A stretch of DNA of 64,000 nucleotides. Origin: JBBDIP01 sp050260675. Lineage in GTDB: Bacteria > Bacillota > Sulfobacillia > Fermentithermobacillales > Fermentithermobacillaceae. The notes beneath the pieces were generated by a model. The model worked only from the letters and a program-made list of their open reading frames with translations, searched no databases and was not told the origin of the DNA. The position numbers were made by a program, and so were the translations under genes. Location of the stretch: contig JBLNCN010000011.1 in NCBI GenBank assembly GCA_050260675.1, positions 62,001 to 126,000 on the forward strand, written 5' to 3'. Shown here piece after piece: positions 31,661 through 39,893 of the stretch. How positions within the stretch are numbered: the first letter of the stretch is position 1; every line of letters begins with the position of its first letter.

Positions 31661-32815
31661 CTAGAACAGCCGCAGATCGACCCGCTTGCCGAAAGACCGG
31701 AGGGCTTTCGCCAGGTCCTCTACGACCTTGCTCTTGAGAGAAAGGCTCATGGGAAGGCTGGGGCTCTGGTGAGCAGGGTTGATGGCGCGGCCGACCATAA
31801 ACCTTACGTGGTCGGCTTCCAAGAGCATGTCCACAAGCCGGCCAGGGCCATCGGAAGCGTATCGGAACTGCTGTCTTGTTGGACGATACCCGTTACCCAA
31901 GATCTCAGCCGACCTGGAGAGAGTAAGGATCCCCTCCGTCACCAGGTCCACGCCTTCGATGTAGCCTGTGGGCGGCGCTCCGCTCTGGAGGGAACCCAGG
32001 TTCACTTTCACTTCCCTGCCGAGTTCCCTGGCCAACATGATGCTGGTCGTCCCGCCGCAGACAGCCTTCCTGCCGGGGTAGGACATGAACTCCTTTACGA
32101 TAACCTTGTCGTCCCTCCGCTTCATCGGAGGACCCGTCAGCACGGTGAGGAGCCTTGGGTGACGTACTTTCACCGCGACGATGGACACGTCGTCGCCCGG
32201 GCTTCCGGCGTACAGCTTGCGCGTGGTCTCCTCCAACCCCAGAGCCAGAGAATGCGCGTCATCCTCGTGGGGGGCGATCCTCTTCAGATAGTCGGCGACG
32301 CGGTCCCAACCCCAACCCAGGTTCCACACGCCTCCGATGCCTGCATGCAAAACACCGTCGCTGACCATGACCAGCCAGTCTCCATCCTGAAGGTCGAAGC
32401 TGCTCTCGTAGACAGTCCTGCCGCTGTATTCCTTCTTCTCACGCGTGAGATCGCGCAGGGAGTTCCCTCTGCCGCAGAACACAGGCGGGTTGTCGTATTC
32501 CACCAGATGGGCGTGGTTTTGCGAGTCCACGCTAAGGATGCTGAAGGTGCTGTAGGCAAGGTTTCTGACTTCGTCCAACGGTAGCGTCTTCGCGAAGCAC
32601 TCAATGACCTCGGCAAGCGGGATGCCGCCCGTGAGCATTGTCGCAGCCATCTTGGCAGTGAGCGAGGAGAGGATATGAGCCTTCACCCCGCTGCCAAGCC
32701 CGTCTGAAAGCACCACGACGGTGGAGTCCCCTTTGACCAGCTCCACAACGTCGCCGCAGAGCTCCTCGCCGGCCTTATTCATCTGGGAGACCGCGACCTC
32801 AACCTTTAGGCTCAT
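31661..32815 (-). CDS. SpoIIE/PP2C-type phosphatase with C-terminal extra domain
   Basis: 384 residues. The N-terminal half is a PPM phosphatase: GEELCGDVVELVKGDSTVVVLSDGLGSGVKAHILSSL (residues 16-52), ILSVDSQNHAHLVEYDNPPVF, WLVMVSDGVLHAG and GSPGDDVSIVAVKV near 205-220, keeping the metal-binding Asp residues. The C-terminal ~160 residues (PGRKAVCGGTTSIMLARELGREV onward) are an additional domain seen next to HydS-type proteins. Its start overlaps the hydrogenase-like gene by 17 bp. Likely output enzyme of the redox sensor operon, dephosphorylating a Ser/Thr or anti-sigma-type partner. Confidence 0.88.
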   Translation of the reverse strand: MSLKVEVAVSQMNKAGEELCGDVVELVKGDSTVVVLSDGLGSGVKAHILSSLTAKMAATMLTGGIPLAEVIECFAKTLPLDEVRNLAYSTFSILSVDSQNHAHLVEYDNPPVFCGRGNSLRDLTREKKEYSGRTVYESSFDLQDGDWLVMVSDGVLHAGIGGVWNLGWGWDRVADYLKRIAPHEDDAHSLALGLEETTRKLYAGSPGDDVSIVAVKVRHPRLLTVLTGPPMKRRDDKVIVKEFMSYPGRKAVCGGTTSIMLARELGREVKVNLGSLQSGAPPTGYIEGVDLVTEGILTLSRSAEILGNGYRPTRQQFRYASDGPGRLVDMLLEADHVRFMVGRAINPAHQSPSLPMSLSLKSKVVEDLAKALRSFGKRVDLRLF

Positions 32816-34541
32816 TGTGGGACGGCTTCTCCTCTCTCACCACCGTCATGAGAGTCTTGAGGGAGAGCTTGGTCTCGGCGGTGGTCTCACCTAGGAGTCC
32901 GGCTATCTTCTGGGCTACCGACATTTGCTTCTCGATGATCGCCTGTGCGCGGGCCACAGCCTCTTCAGCGACAGCGCGCCGGCGCTCTTCCTCTTCCCGC
33001 TCCTCGGTAACGTCGACCATGAAACCGACCAGGAGCTTCTGGTCCGGAACATAGAGCACGTTCTGGTCGACGGCGCGTTCACCCACTTGCGAGGGCCCAT
33101 GCGCCGAGTCCATGGTCCGGGCGGCTTCGAGGAAGTAGCACGGATCGAAGTGGTCTGACACCCGGGTGCCCATGCAGTCCTTCTTCCGGCGGCCCAGAAT
33201 CGTCTCTGCCGCCTTGTTCATGTCGACGATTGTGCCGTCCAGCGAAGTTACCAGCACTCCGTCAGGCGACGCGCTGACGATCAAGTTGGCCATCGACTCT
33301 GCCCTCTGTCTCATGAAGGGGATGCACATCTCGGGGTCGGCCAGGCCGTTGTGGACCGCAACCGCCTTCTCCCTGCACGACCCGTAACCGCACGCCCCGC
33401 AGTTGAGCTCGTCCGCGGACGTGAACTTGCCGCTCTTCTCGAGGATTTGCCTGATTTCGGCAGGCGTCGGACTCTTAAGGGCAACTCTCCGGTCGGAGAA
33501 GGAACGCGTGAGCTCAGGCAAGGACAGAAGCCGGGCGTAGTCCTCCCGTGCCTCGCCATCGGGCCTGGCCGATTCGCGATATGCGATGAGGCGCCGGCGT
33601 TTCTCGTAGTAACCAGGTCCCTCCGGCGCCGCCGGCCCTGAGATGCATCCGCCCTGACAGACCAGGAGATCCACCAGGTTTGGCACTCCCCCTGACGAGC
33701 AGGCCGCGGCAAGCGTCTCCATACATGAGGAGATGCCCGACATCGAGATAGCGTCCTGGGCGAACAGGCCGGCGCCGTCGCAAGAGGAGTACAGCAGGCC
33801 CCCTTCTGCGGCGAAGGTCCTGGCTCTATCGGGGAACGGGCCGTCGAAGGACGCAGGGTTACAATCGTCGAGGGCGATGCCGTCTTCCTCCAGCCACGAC
33901 AGCAGTTCCGAGTAAGTCAGGGCTACGTCTACCGAACCGGCGACGCTGTCCTGGGTAATCTCGTCTTTCTTAGCTACGCAGGGTCCGATAAATACCACGG
34001 CCACGCCGGGATAGCGTTTCTTCAGGTACCGGCCGTGAGCGATAGCCGGCGACACAAGCGGGGCCAAGTACCCCATAGCCTCGGGGTAGTGCTTTTCGAC
34101 GAGGCTCACAAGCGCCGGGCAGGCGCTGCCGATGTAAGGGCCTTTGCCCTCGCTCACAAGCTTCCGGTGCGCGGACGCGACCATCTCTGCGCCCAGAGCG
34201 GTCTCTTGAACAAGCGTAAAGCCCAAAGAGCGGAGCGCTCCAACCAGCCGGAGAGGATCACCGGGAAATGCGGAGGCGAACGAGGGGGCAAGGCTGGCCG
34301 CCACTACGCGCCCGCCTTTCAGGAGGGCCTTTGCCCTGTCCACATCCCGCCGGGCCTTCTTGGCCCCCTGCGGGCACTCCCTAAGGCACGTGCCGCAGTG
34401 GATGCAGCGTTCTTCCACGACCGAAGCATGGAACTCGCCGTGATGCTGCCCTCGCTCCACCTTGATGGCCTTGACGGGGCACGCCCTGACACACTTGTAG
34501 CAGTCACGGCATTTGGTCCTCACGGTCTCTATGATGGACAC
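32799..34541 (-). CDS. Sensory [FeFe]-hydrogenase-like protein with PAS domain (HydS type)
   Basis: 580 residues. Two [4Fe-4S] ferredoxin motifs (Cys 11/14/17/21 and 46/49/52/56). H-cluster domain with GSACPAL (Cys140), GPCVAKKDE (Cys187) and LVCQGGCISG (Cys294, Cys298), in place of the catalytic TSCCPxW/MPCxxK/MACxxGC set. A further four-Cys cluster (380, 383, 388, 405) in NCGACGYGSC precedes a PAS domain (about 418-525) and a coiled coil. This matches the group C/D sensory hydrogenases rather than catalytic ones. Soluble redox/H2 sensor; it overlaps both neighbours, so the three genes are one operon. Confidence 0.9.
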   Translation of the reverse strand: MSIIETVRTKCRDCYKCVRACPVKAIKVERGQHHGEFHASVVEERCIHCGTCLRECPQGAKKARRDVDRAKALLKGGRVVAASLAPSFASAFPGDPLRLVGALRSLGFTLVQETALGAEMVASAHRKLVSEGKGPYIGSACPALVSLVEKHYPEAMGYLAPLVSPAIAHGRYLKKRYPGVAVVFIGPCVAKKDEITQDSVAGSVDVALTYSELLSWLEEDGIALDDCNPASFDGPFPDRARTFAAEGGLLYSSCDGAGLFAQDAISMSGISSCMETLAAACSSGGVPNLVDLLVCQGGCISGPAAPEGPGYYEKRRRLIAYRESARPDGEAREDYARLLSLPELTRSFSDRRVALKSPTPAEIRQILEKSGKFTSADELNCGACGYGSCREKAVAVHNGLADPEMCIPFMRQRAESMANLIVSASPDGVLVTSLDGTIVDMNKAAETILGRRKKDCMGTRVSDHFDPCYFLEAARTMDSAHGPSQVGERAVDQNVLYVPDQKLLVGFMVDVTEEREEEERRRAVAEEAVARAQAIIEKQMSVAQKIAGLLGETTAETKLSLKTLMTVVREEKPSHNEPKG

Positions 34542-34786
34542 GGTTTCACCTCGCTCCGGACGTAATCATCAAATAGGCGCTGCACTGTATCGAGCGTTAC
34601 AGCGGTGAACACCTTGTCGCCGATCTTGACGGTCACTCCGTCGGTGCACTTCTCCATGCAGAAAGTCCCGCGCAGGTCCGCAGAACCGGGCGGCAGAGTG
34701 GCAATGAGGTTCTGGAACTCCTCCACGATCCTCGGCGCCCCCCTTACAAAACAGGAACTGCCGACGCAGACCGTTATCGTTATCAC
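34529..34786 (-). CDS. NuoE-like [2Fe-2S] ferredoxin subunit
   Basis: 85 residues, thioredoxin-like 2Fe-2S fold: ITVCVGSSCFVRGAP holds the first Cys pair (C-x4-C) and LRGTFCMEKCTDGVTVKI the second (C-x3-C). GTG at 34786 lies eight bases after GGAGG; the ATG at 34792 directly abuts the SD and is less likely. Overlaps the hydrogenase-like gene by 13 bp and probably feeds electrons to it. Confidence 0.9.
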   Translation of the reverse strand: MITITVCVGSSCFVRGAPRIVEEFQNLIATLPPGSADLRGTFCMEKCTDGVTVKIGDKVFTAVTLDTVQRLFDDYVRSEVKPCPS

Positions 34787-34871
34787 GGGCATCCCCTCCG
34801 CGCACTTTGTGAAGTGCGGCACAATCCTCTATTCATTTTCCACTTCTTCCGAAGCGCCTGTCAATACGTGA

Positions 34872-34909
34872 AAGCCGGAGAGCGGCCCTTGCAGACCGCC
34901 CTCCGGCTT
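34872..34909 (-). terminator. Hairpin terminator of the four-gene membrane operon
   Basis: AAGCCGGAG (34872-34880) with CTCCGGCTT (34901-34909), and an inner GCGG/CCGC stem. A short T-run (TTTCACG) follows on the minus strand. It lies about 40 bp after the stop of the gene at 34948, separating that operon from the hydrogenase operon. Confidence 0.55.
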
Positions 34910-34947
34910 GCTTCCGGCTTGCTTGTGGCTATCGCTTTTTTGGCCGT

Positions 34948-35574
34948 CTATTTGACCAAGTGCAAGGTGTCTCTGAAGATGATGTTCAGCTGCCCGATGA
35001 TGAGCGACAGGTAGGCCATGGTGATCGAGCCGTACGCCGAGCCAAAGGCTACCATGAGCGCGTATCGGCCGAACTTGGAGGCGCCGCCGGCGACTCCCCT
35101 GTCTTTCTTCAGAGTAAACGCGAAGTAGACCAGAGCCGTCACCACCACCAGGAAGTACAGGATGTTGTTGATACTGGTGGAGGCCTTGCCGGTATTGAGG
35201 TTGATGAAGCTGTCGAATACCTGCTTAAGGAATACCGGCGGGTTATAGGCCAGAGCGTATCCCGCGCCGTAACCGATCCAGAAGCCCATCGTTATCCTGG
35301 CTATCCACTCGTGCCCCTTGATGAACGCGAAGTAGATGAGCAGCCCGAGAGCCGCGGGGATCAGATATCCCCACTTGCCCTTTCCGATGATGTCGTCCAC
35401 AACGCGCGGCACCAGCTGGTTTTGCCAGGTGTACACGATCCCGTAAGCGGTGGCCGATCCCACCAGGAAGTGCTCGGCGCCTGTATATACCGGGTTTTCG
35501 CCCTTCACCAGGTACGACCACGCCGCGAGGATGCAGATGCTCTGGAATATGAAACTCCACTGCTCCGTGGACAT
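34948..35574 (-). CDS. Uncharacterised polytopic membrane protein (operon gene 4)
   Basis: 208 residues with about six hydrophobic segments (10-20, 35-50, 70-85, 95-115, 140-155, 175-200). Recognisable patches are LVKGENPVYTGAEHFLVGSATAYG and FIKGHEWIARITMGFWIGYGAGYALAY. No catalytic or cofactor motif seen. GGGGGGCGATGAC precedes the ATG. Last gene of a tightly spaced operon (gaps of 12, 12 and 13-22 bp) with two other unknown membrane proteins and a DUF6754 protein. Confidence 0.82.
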   Translation of the reverse strand: MSTEQWSFIFQSICILAAWSYLVKGENPVYTGAEHFLVGSATAYGIVYTWQNQLVPRVVDDIIGKGKWGYLIPAALGLLIYFAFIKGHEWIARITMGFWIGYGAGYALAYNPPVFLKQVFDSFINLNTGKASTSINNILYFLVVVTALVYFAFTLKKDRGVAGGASKFGRYALMVAFGSAYGSITMAYLSLIIGQLNIIFRDTLHLVK

Positions 35575-35586
35575 GTCATCGCCCCC

Positions 35587-36429
35587 CTAACCCTGTTTGG
35601 CTTTCTTCCTGGCCAGGAAGAAGCCTATGTTCCCCAGGGCGAGGAACACTATCACGGTGATGTGCCCGAGCGACTGGGCGTCCATTCCGGACAGCCCCTT
35701 GCCCGGAGCCTGGATCAGTTGCTCGTACTCCGCTGCGCCCCGCAGCCCCCCGAGGAATCCTTGGAGCTGCCCGGACCTGATGTACTGCTGGACTCCGGAG
35801 TACATGGTGAGCGAGGCCCCGCCGGTCAGAGGCTTGTGCAGGGGCTCGGCCACGTACGTCATCCAGTCCCCGTATCCGGGAGAGCCGACCGTGGTGCAGA
35901 AGATGAGGTCAACGTCGTCCTTTATTGACTTGACCTCTTTCATGAGCGGGAAGCTGTCCAGGGGAGCGCCCTTCCAGTCCCGGTTCACGGCCCCCTCGGA
36001 GATGTTGTCAACCATGAGCCTTATGACCGCGGGCCACGCGTTGTCGCGATATCCCAAGTGCACCCAGTCTACCCCGTACGTCTTCCCCATCTCGTCAGCC
36101 ACTTCGTTGATGAGGTCGAATGTAGTCCCCGGGCCGAAGGTCTGGTTGAAGAGCGAGGTGGAAATGAGCCTCACGTTCTTCCTGAAGGCTTGCCTCGCCA
36201 GAGCGGTTATCATGGGATTCAGCTCGGGAGCGTTGCCGGGTCCGGTGTCGTGGGAGATCCAGATGACTCCCCCGCTGGGAACCGCCTCGATCGCGGCAAA
36301 GACGGTCCGCGTGTTGTCCGATATGGCAACAGGCAAGCCGATGGGCTTGAACATCGGTATCAGCAGGCAGACCAGGATGATGGCGTAAATGATCCGGACG
36401 TCAATCCACTGCAATCTCTTCCAGTCCAT
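35587..36429 (-). CDS. Membrane-anchored alpha/beta protein (operon gene 3)
   Basis: 280 residues. A TM helix at about 13-30, then a soluble domain (40-240) with VPSGGVIWISHDTGPGNAPELNPMITALARQAFRKNVRLIST, DWVHLGYRDNAWPAVIR, DLIFCTTVGSPGYGDWMTYVAEPLHKPLTGGAS, and a second TM helix (255-272) with a KKAKQG tail. The soluble part alternates strands and helices like a Rossmann-type domain. The helix-domain-helix layout mirrors the DUF6754 protein of the same operon, so the two may be distant relatives acting together. Confidence 0.82.
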   Translation of the reverse strand: MDWKRLQWIDVRIIYAIILVCLLIPMFKPIGLPVAISDNTRTVFAAIEAVPSGGVIWISHDTGPGNAPELNPMITALARQAFRKNVRLISTSLFNQTFGPGTTFDLINEVADEMGKTYGVDWVHLGYRDNAWPAVIRLMVDNISEGAVNRDWKGAPLDSFPLMKEVKSIKDDVDLIFCTTVGSPGYGDWMTYVAEPLHKPLTGGASLTMYSGVQQYIRSGQLQGFLGGLRGAAEYEQLIQAPGKGLSGMDAQSLGHITVIVFLALGNIGFFLARKKAKQG

Positions 36430-36441
36430 TTCCCCACCCCC

Positions 36442-37065
36442 CTACGATCCGCTGCCGGTCCAGCTGCGCTCCAGGCCGAGGATGACCCGGATGGAGGCAG
36501 CGAACGCGCCAATGGAAGCGCCTATCCTGATGCCGCGCATTCCCGCTGAGTTGGGCACGTCGAGAATCCACTGAGTGAACCTGGACGTCCCGGGGATGAT
36601 GGCGTCGCCGATGGGCGCCTGTCCCAGCATGAGCAGGACCGCGGTGACCAGGAGTATGGTCGCCTCAACGTTCTTCAGTTTGAACGAGCGATAGGCTGCA
36701 GAGCACACATAGAAGCCCAGGATCGAGTAGATAGCGCTGTCTATAGCGTTAGTGAAGGAATCCAGAATGAAGGTAGATACCGGCCCGTCGACCTTGTTCA
36801 CGTAGAACACGACCAGGGTTGCGGCAAACGTCCCCAAGAGGAGCGCGCTGTAGACCCACTTCGGCCGCTTCTTCTGTACCGCCGCAACATGCAGCCTAAG
36901 GAGGTTCACGGGCCCGAACAGGAACGCGAAGAAGTAGCTGGTCTGGATCCAGATGTCCAGTTCGGTAGCGCCGGTCTTGCTGAACTCTCCGAAGTCGAAG
37001 AACTTGACCGCCATCGCGAACAACGCGGTTACGAGGACGATCAGTAATGGGAGTCTCCGCCTCAT
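36442..37065 (-). CDS. Uncharacterised polytopic membrane protein (operon gene 2)
   Basis: 207 residues with about six hydrophobic segments. It starts MRRRLPLLIVLVTALFAMAVKFFDFGEFS and contains WIQTSYFFAFLFGPVNLLRLH, KWVYSALLLGTFAATLVVFY and a final IRIGASIGAFAASIRVILGLERSW. GAGGAGGCGAAGCTC precedes the ATG. No known family recognised. Confidence 0.82.
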   Translation of the reverse strand: MRRRLPLLIVLVTALFAMAVKFFDFGEFSKTGATELDIWIQTSYFFAFLFGPVNLLRLHVAAVQKKRPKWVYSALLLGTFAATLVVFYVNKVDGPVSTFILDSFTNAIDSAIYSILGFYVCSAAYRSFKLKNVEATILLVTAVLLMLGQAPIGDAIIPGTSRFTQWILDVPNSAGMRGIRIGASIGAFAASIRVILGLERSWTGSGS

Positions 37066-37078
37066 GAGCTTCGCCTCC

Positions 37079-37888
37079 TCACAACGATAGGAACTTGACT
37101 AGGGCGCTTGCGTCGCCCGCCAAGGTCGCCCAAATGGTGCCGATCACAATGAGGACGCCGAACAGGTACTTGGCCATGTCCTGAGCGACAACCGTACCGG
37201 TCAGCATCGGTTCTTTGGAAAGGTAGGCCGACGCTGCGAAAAGCTCCTCACCTATGAGGGTGTAGTCGCACGCGACAATGAAGAAGTGGATCTGGAACAC
37301 GTTGGTGTTGGCGCCTACCTGAATACACCCTGCCTCGGCGCCTGCTTCAGCAAGGGTAAGGGCCTCGGCCATCCAGTAACCGATAAGCAGGTTGGCCGCC
37401 GGCTTCTCGCGCTTCAGGATGCCGAGAACCGCGGCCGTATAGCTGAACTGCCAGTCTGAAACGTACCTGACGTCATCCCTGTTGAACGCGTCAGGCCTGC
37501 CGGCCTCAAGGTAGGCCTGCTTCACAATTTCCATAGCAACCGGCTGGACCTGGGGACGGCGGATGGTGACTATGAGTTTGGTGTCGTACTGGGCCGCCAC
37601 CTTGGCCACGTACGACAACACCGCGAGACCCGCGTAGGTTTCAGGGCCAAAGGAGTTCATGCCGGGCGAGTAGTGGATGGGCCTTCCCATCTCGGTAGAC
37701 CGGCCGATCGCTTCCTCGAGCGCCTCCAGTCCGGGGAGCCGGCGGATCGCAGGCACAGGTAGTCCGGACCGGGCCCTTTGGATCATGACGAAGACCACGG
37801 CGAAGAGCAGCGCGATGAATACGAAATCCCAGAGCATCTCTGGAGCGAAGATGAAGACCCCCTGCGGCGCCGGGGCTGCCAGTAGCAA
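37079..37888 (-). CDS. DUF6754-type membrane protein (operon gene 1)
   Basis: 269 residues. N-terminal TM helix (about 16-36), a cytosolic domain with LEEAIGRSTEMGRPIHYSPGMNSFGPETYAGLAVLSYVAK, TIRRPQVQPVAMEIVKQAYLEAGR, YVSDWQFSYTAAVLGILKREKPAANLLIGYWMAEAL and GANTNVFQIHFFIVACDYTLIGEELFAASAYLS, then a C-terminal TM helix. These blocks match what I know of DUF6754, a family without assigned function. TTG at 37888 is preferred (AGGAGG eight bases upstream), since the GTG at 37897 overlaps the SD. Divergent from the GlmL-like gene. Confidence 0.82.
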   Translation of the reverse strand: MLLAAPAPQGVFIFAPEMLWDFVFIALLFAVVFVMIQRARSGLPVPAIRRLPGLEALEEAIGRSTEMGRPIHYSPGMNSFGPETYAGLAVLSYVAKVAAQYDTKLIVTIRRPQVQPVAMEIVKQAYLEAGRPDAFNRDDVRYVSDWQFSYTAAVLGILKREKPAANLLIGYWMAEALTLAEAGAEAGCIQVGANTNVFQIHFFIVACDYTLIGEELFAASAYLSKEPMLTGTVVAQDMAKYLFGVLIVIGTIWATLAGDASALVKFLSL

Positions 37889-38021
37889 GCGGAGCACCTC
37901 CTATTCCGGGCCAAATCATCCGATAAACCGCTCTTTGGACGCATCTTCCTGCAGTGCATCACCCCCGTGTAGGAATGGCCTGTACCCTCTTCCATATCTA
38001 TACAGTAGAGGAGGCGGATAA

Positions 38022-39893
38022 ATGACTTGGAGGCCTGAATCCATCCTAGCCACCGACGTCGGTTCGACGACGACCAAAGCCGTGCTCATCGAGCGCCGCG
38101 GAGACGGGTACCGGCTGGTAGCGCGGGGCGAGATGCCGACGACTGTGGAGGCGCCGTGGGAGAACGTGATGATCGGGGTGCGCAACTCCATACGGCGCGT
38201 TGAGGAACTAACAGAGCGCCCGATCCTGGACGAGAGCGGGACCATCCGGCGACCTTCCTGCGACGGAGCAGGCGTTGACGTCTACGTCTCCACCTCATCG
38301 GCCGGAGGGGGCCTTCAAATGATGGTCGCGGGGCTGGTGCTGGGGATAAGCGCCAGTTCCGCTCACAGAGCCGCGCTGGGTGCGGGGGCGGTCGTGCTCG
38401 ACGTCATAGCGGTCGACGACGGGCGGTCCCAATCCGAGCAGATCACCAGGATAACCGAACTCCGACCCGACATTATCCTCATGTCGGGCGGCGTGGACGG
38501 AGGCTCCATCTCTTACCTCGCCTCCACCGCCGAGATCATCCACCAGGCCAATCCGCAGCCCAGGTTTGGGTCCACCTTCAGGCTCCCCCTGGTCTACGCC
38601 GGAAACAAGGATGCCGCGGACCTGGTGGCCGACATCTGCGGCCGCAAGATGGACGTCCACGCCGTCCCCAACCTCCGCCCGAGGCACGATGTGGAGCACC
38701 TCGGCCCCGCGCGCAACGCCATCCACGACCTGTTCATGAACCACGTCATGGCACAGGCGCCCGGATATGGGGAACTCATGGACTGGGTGGACGCCTCAAT
38801 CATGCCAACGCCCGGCGCTGTCGGCTCCATGGTGGACCTAGCCGCAAGGACCAACGGGTTTTCGGTGATAGGGGTCGATATCGGCGGGGCCACAACCGAC
38901 GTCTTCTCGAGCTTTGAGGGCACCTTCACGCGGACGGTCTCGGCCAACCTTGGCATGAGCTACTCGGTCTGCAACGTCCAGGAGGAAGCCGGCTTTGACA
39001 ACATCATGCGCTGGGTGCCTTTTGCCGTTGACCGAGAGGAAATGGCCGACCTCACTGCCAACAAGATGGTCCGGCCGACGACAATCCCGCAGACCCTCTA
39101 CCAGCTGGTGGTGGAGCAGGCCCTCGCCAGGGAGGCGCTGCGGCTCTCCTTCGCCCACCATAAGGAACTGGCCAAGAAGGTCGAGACACAGGAAGTCGGT
39201 GTCTTTCGCAGGAACGACCCCGGGCTGGGCAAGTCCTCCGGCAGGGATGTCATCGACATGACGCGCCTGGGCATGCTGATCGGCTCCGGCGGAGTGCTCT
39301 CCCACGCTCCGCGACGCCAGCAGGCTGCGCTGATGCTGCTGGACGCATTCCAGCCCATAGGCGTCACGCGCCTCGCAGTGGACTCCATCTTCATGATGCC
39401 GCACCTGGGAGTGCTTTCGTCCGTGTTCCCCGACATAGCGGCGGAGGTCTTCGAGAAAGACTGCCTTGTGCCGCTGGGGACGGCGATCGCGCCCGTGGGG
39501 AGCGTGAAGCCCGGCGCGGCCATGGCGACGGTGAAGATTGACGCCCCTGGTGTGCCGCGCCAGTCAACAGTGGTGTATGGGGAGATCTCCGTCATAAAGC
39601 TCCCGAAGGAGCGAGAAGTGGACTGCGTCATTGAGCCGGTCCGGGGCTGCGATATCGGCGCGGGAAAGGGTCGTCCGCTCAACCTGCGCGTCCGGGGCGG
39701 ATTGGTTGGGCTCATCCTCGACGGGCGTGGCCGGCCGATAGACCTTCCTGAGGATGACGAGGCAAGAGTAGCGGCCCTATCCAGGTGGATCTCGTCCATG
39801 GACGCCTATCCTGCAGAGAATCTCGGTAGAATCCAGGCTTCGCGGCCGGTCCAGCGCAAGGCTACGGGAGGGGGAAAGAAACGTGGATGGTAG
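38022..39893 (+). CDS. GlmL/MutL-like ASKHA-fold ATPase, enlarged
   Basis: 623 residues. Phosphate-binding loop 1 ATDVGSTTTKAVLI (10-23) and loop 2 GVDIGGATTDVFSSF (about 285-299) define an ASKHA nucleotide-binding fold. STSSAGGGLQMMVAGLV and LMSGGVDGGSISYLASTAEII match the MutL/GlmL family that accompanies glutamate mutase. The C-terminal ~130 residues (PGAAMATVKIDAPGVPRQSTVVYGEISVIKLP onward) are additional. No mutase subunits are in the window, so the name glutamate mutase L should not be taken literally. AGGAGG precedes the ATG by nine bases. It overlaps the next gene by 11 bp. Confidence 0.88.
   Translation: MTWRPESILATDVGSTTTKAVLIERRGDGYRLVARGEMPTTVEAPWENVMIGVRNSIRRVEELTERPILDESGTIRRPSCDGAGVDVYVSTSSAGGGLQMMVAGLVLGISASSAHRAALGAGAVVLDVIAVDDGRSQSEQITRITELRPDIILMSGGVDGGSISYLASTAEIIHQANPQPRFGSTFRLPLVYAGNKDAADLVADICGRKMDVHAVPNLRPRHDVEHLGPARNAIHDLFMNHVMAQAPGYGELMDWVDASIMPTPGAVGSMVDLAARTNGFSVIGVDIGGATTDVFSSFEGTFTRTVSANLGMSYSVCNVQEEAGFDNIMRWVPFAVDREEMADLTANKMVRPTTIPQTLYQLVVEQALAREALRLSFAHHKELAKKVETQEVGVFRRNDPGLGKSSGRDVIDMTRLGMLIGSGGVLSHAPRRQQAALMLLDAFQPIGVTRLAVDSIFMMPHLGVLSSVFPDIAAEVFEKDCLVPLGTAIAPVGSVKPGAAMATVKIDAPGVPRQSTVVYGEISVIKLPKEREVDCVIEPVRGCDIGAGKGRPLNLRVRGGLVGLILDGRGRPIDLPEDDEARVAALSRWISSMDAYPAENLGRIQASRPVQRKATGGGKKRGW

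Noticed and set aside
30845..32584. Long plus-strand open frame of 579 codons
   Set aside because: It runs antisense to the PatB gene and the PP2C-type phosphatase gene, both of which have clear motifs and SD sites; the antisense protein has no recognisable domain.
38022..39893. Reading the ASKHA protein as part of a glutamate mutase system
   Set aside because: No GlmE/GlmS (B12-dependent mutase) genes are in the window, and the protein is much longer than typical GlmL. Only the fold assignment is kept.
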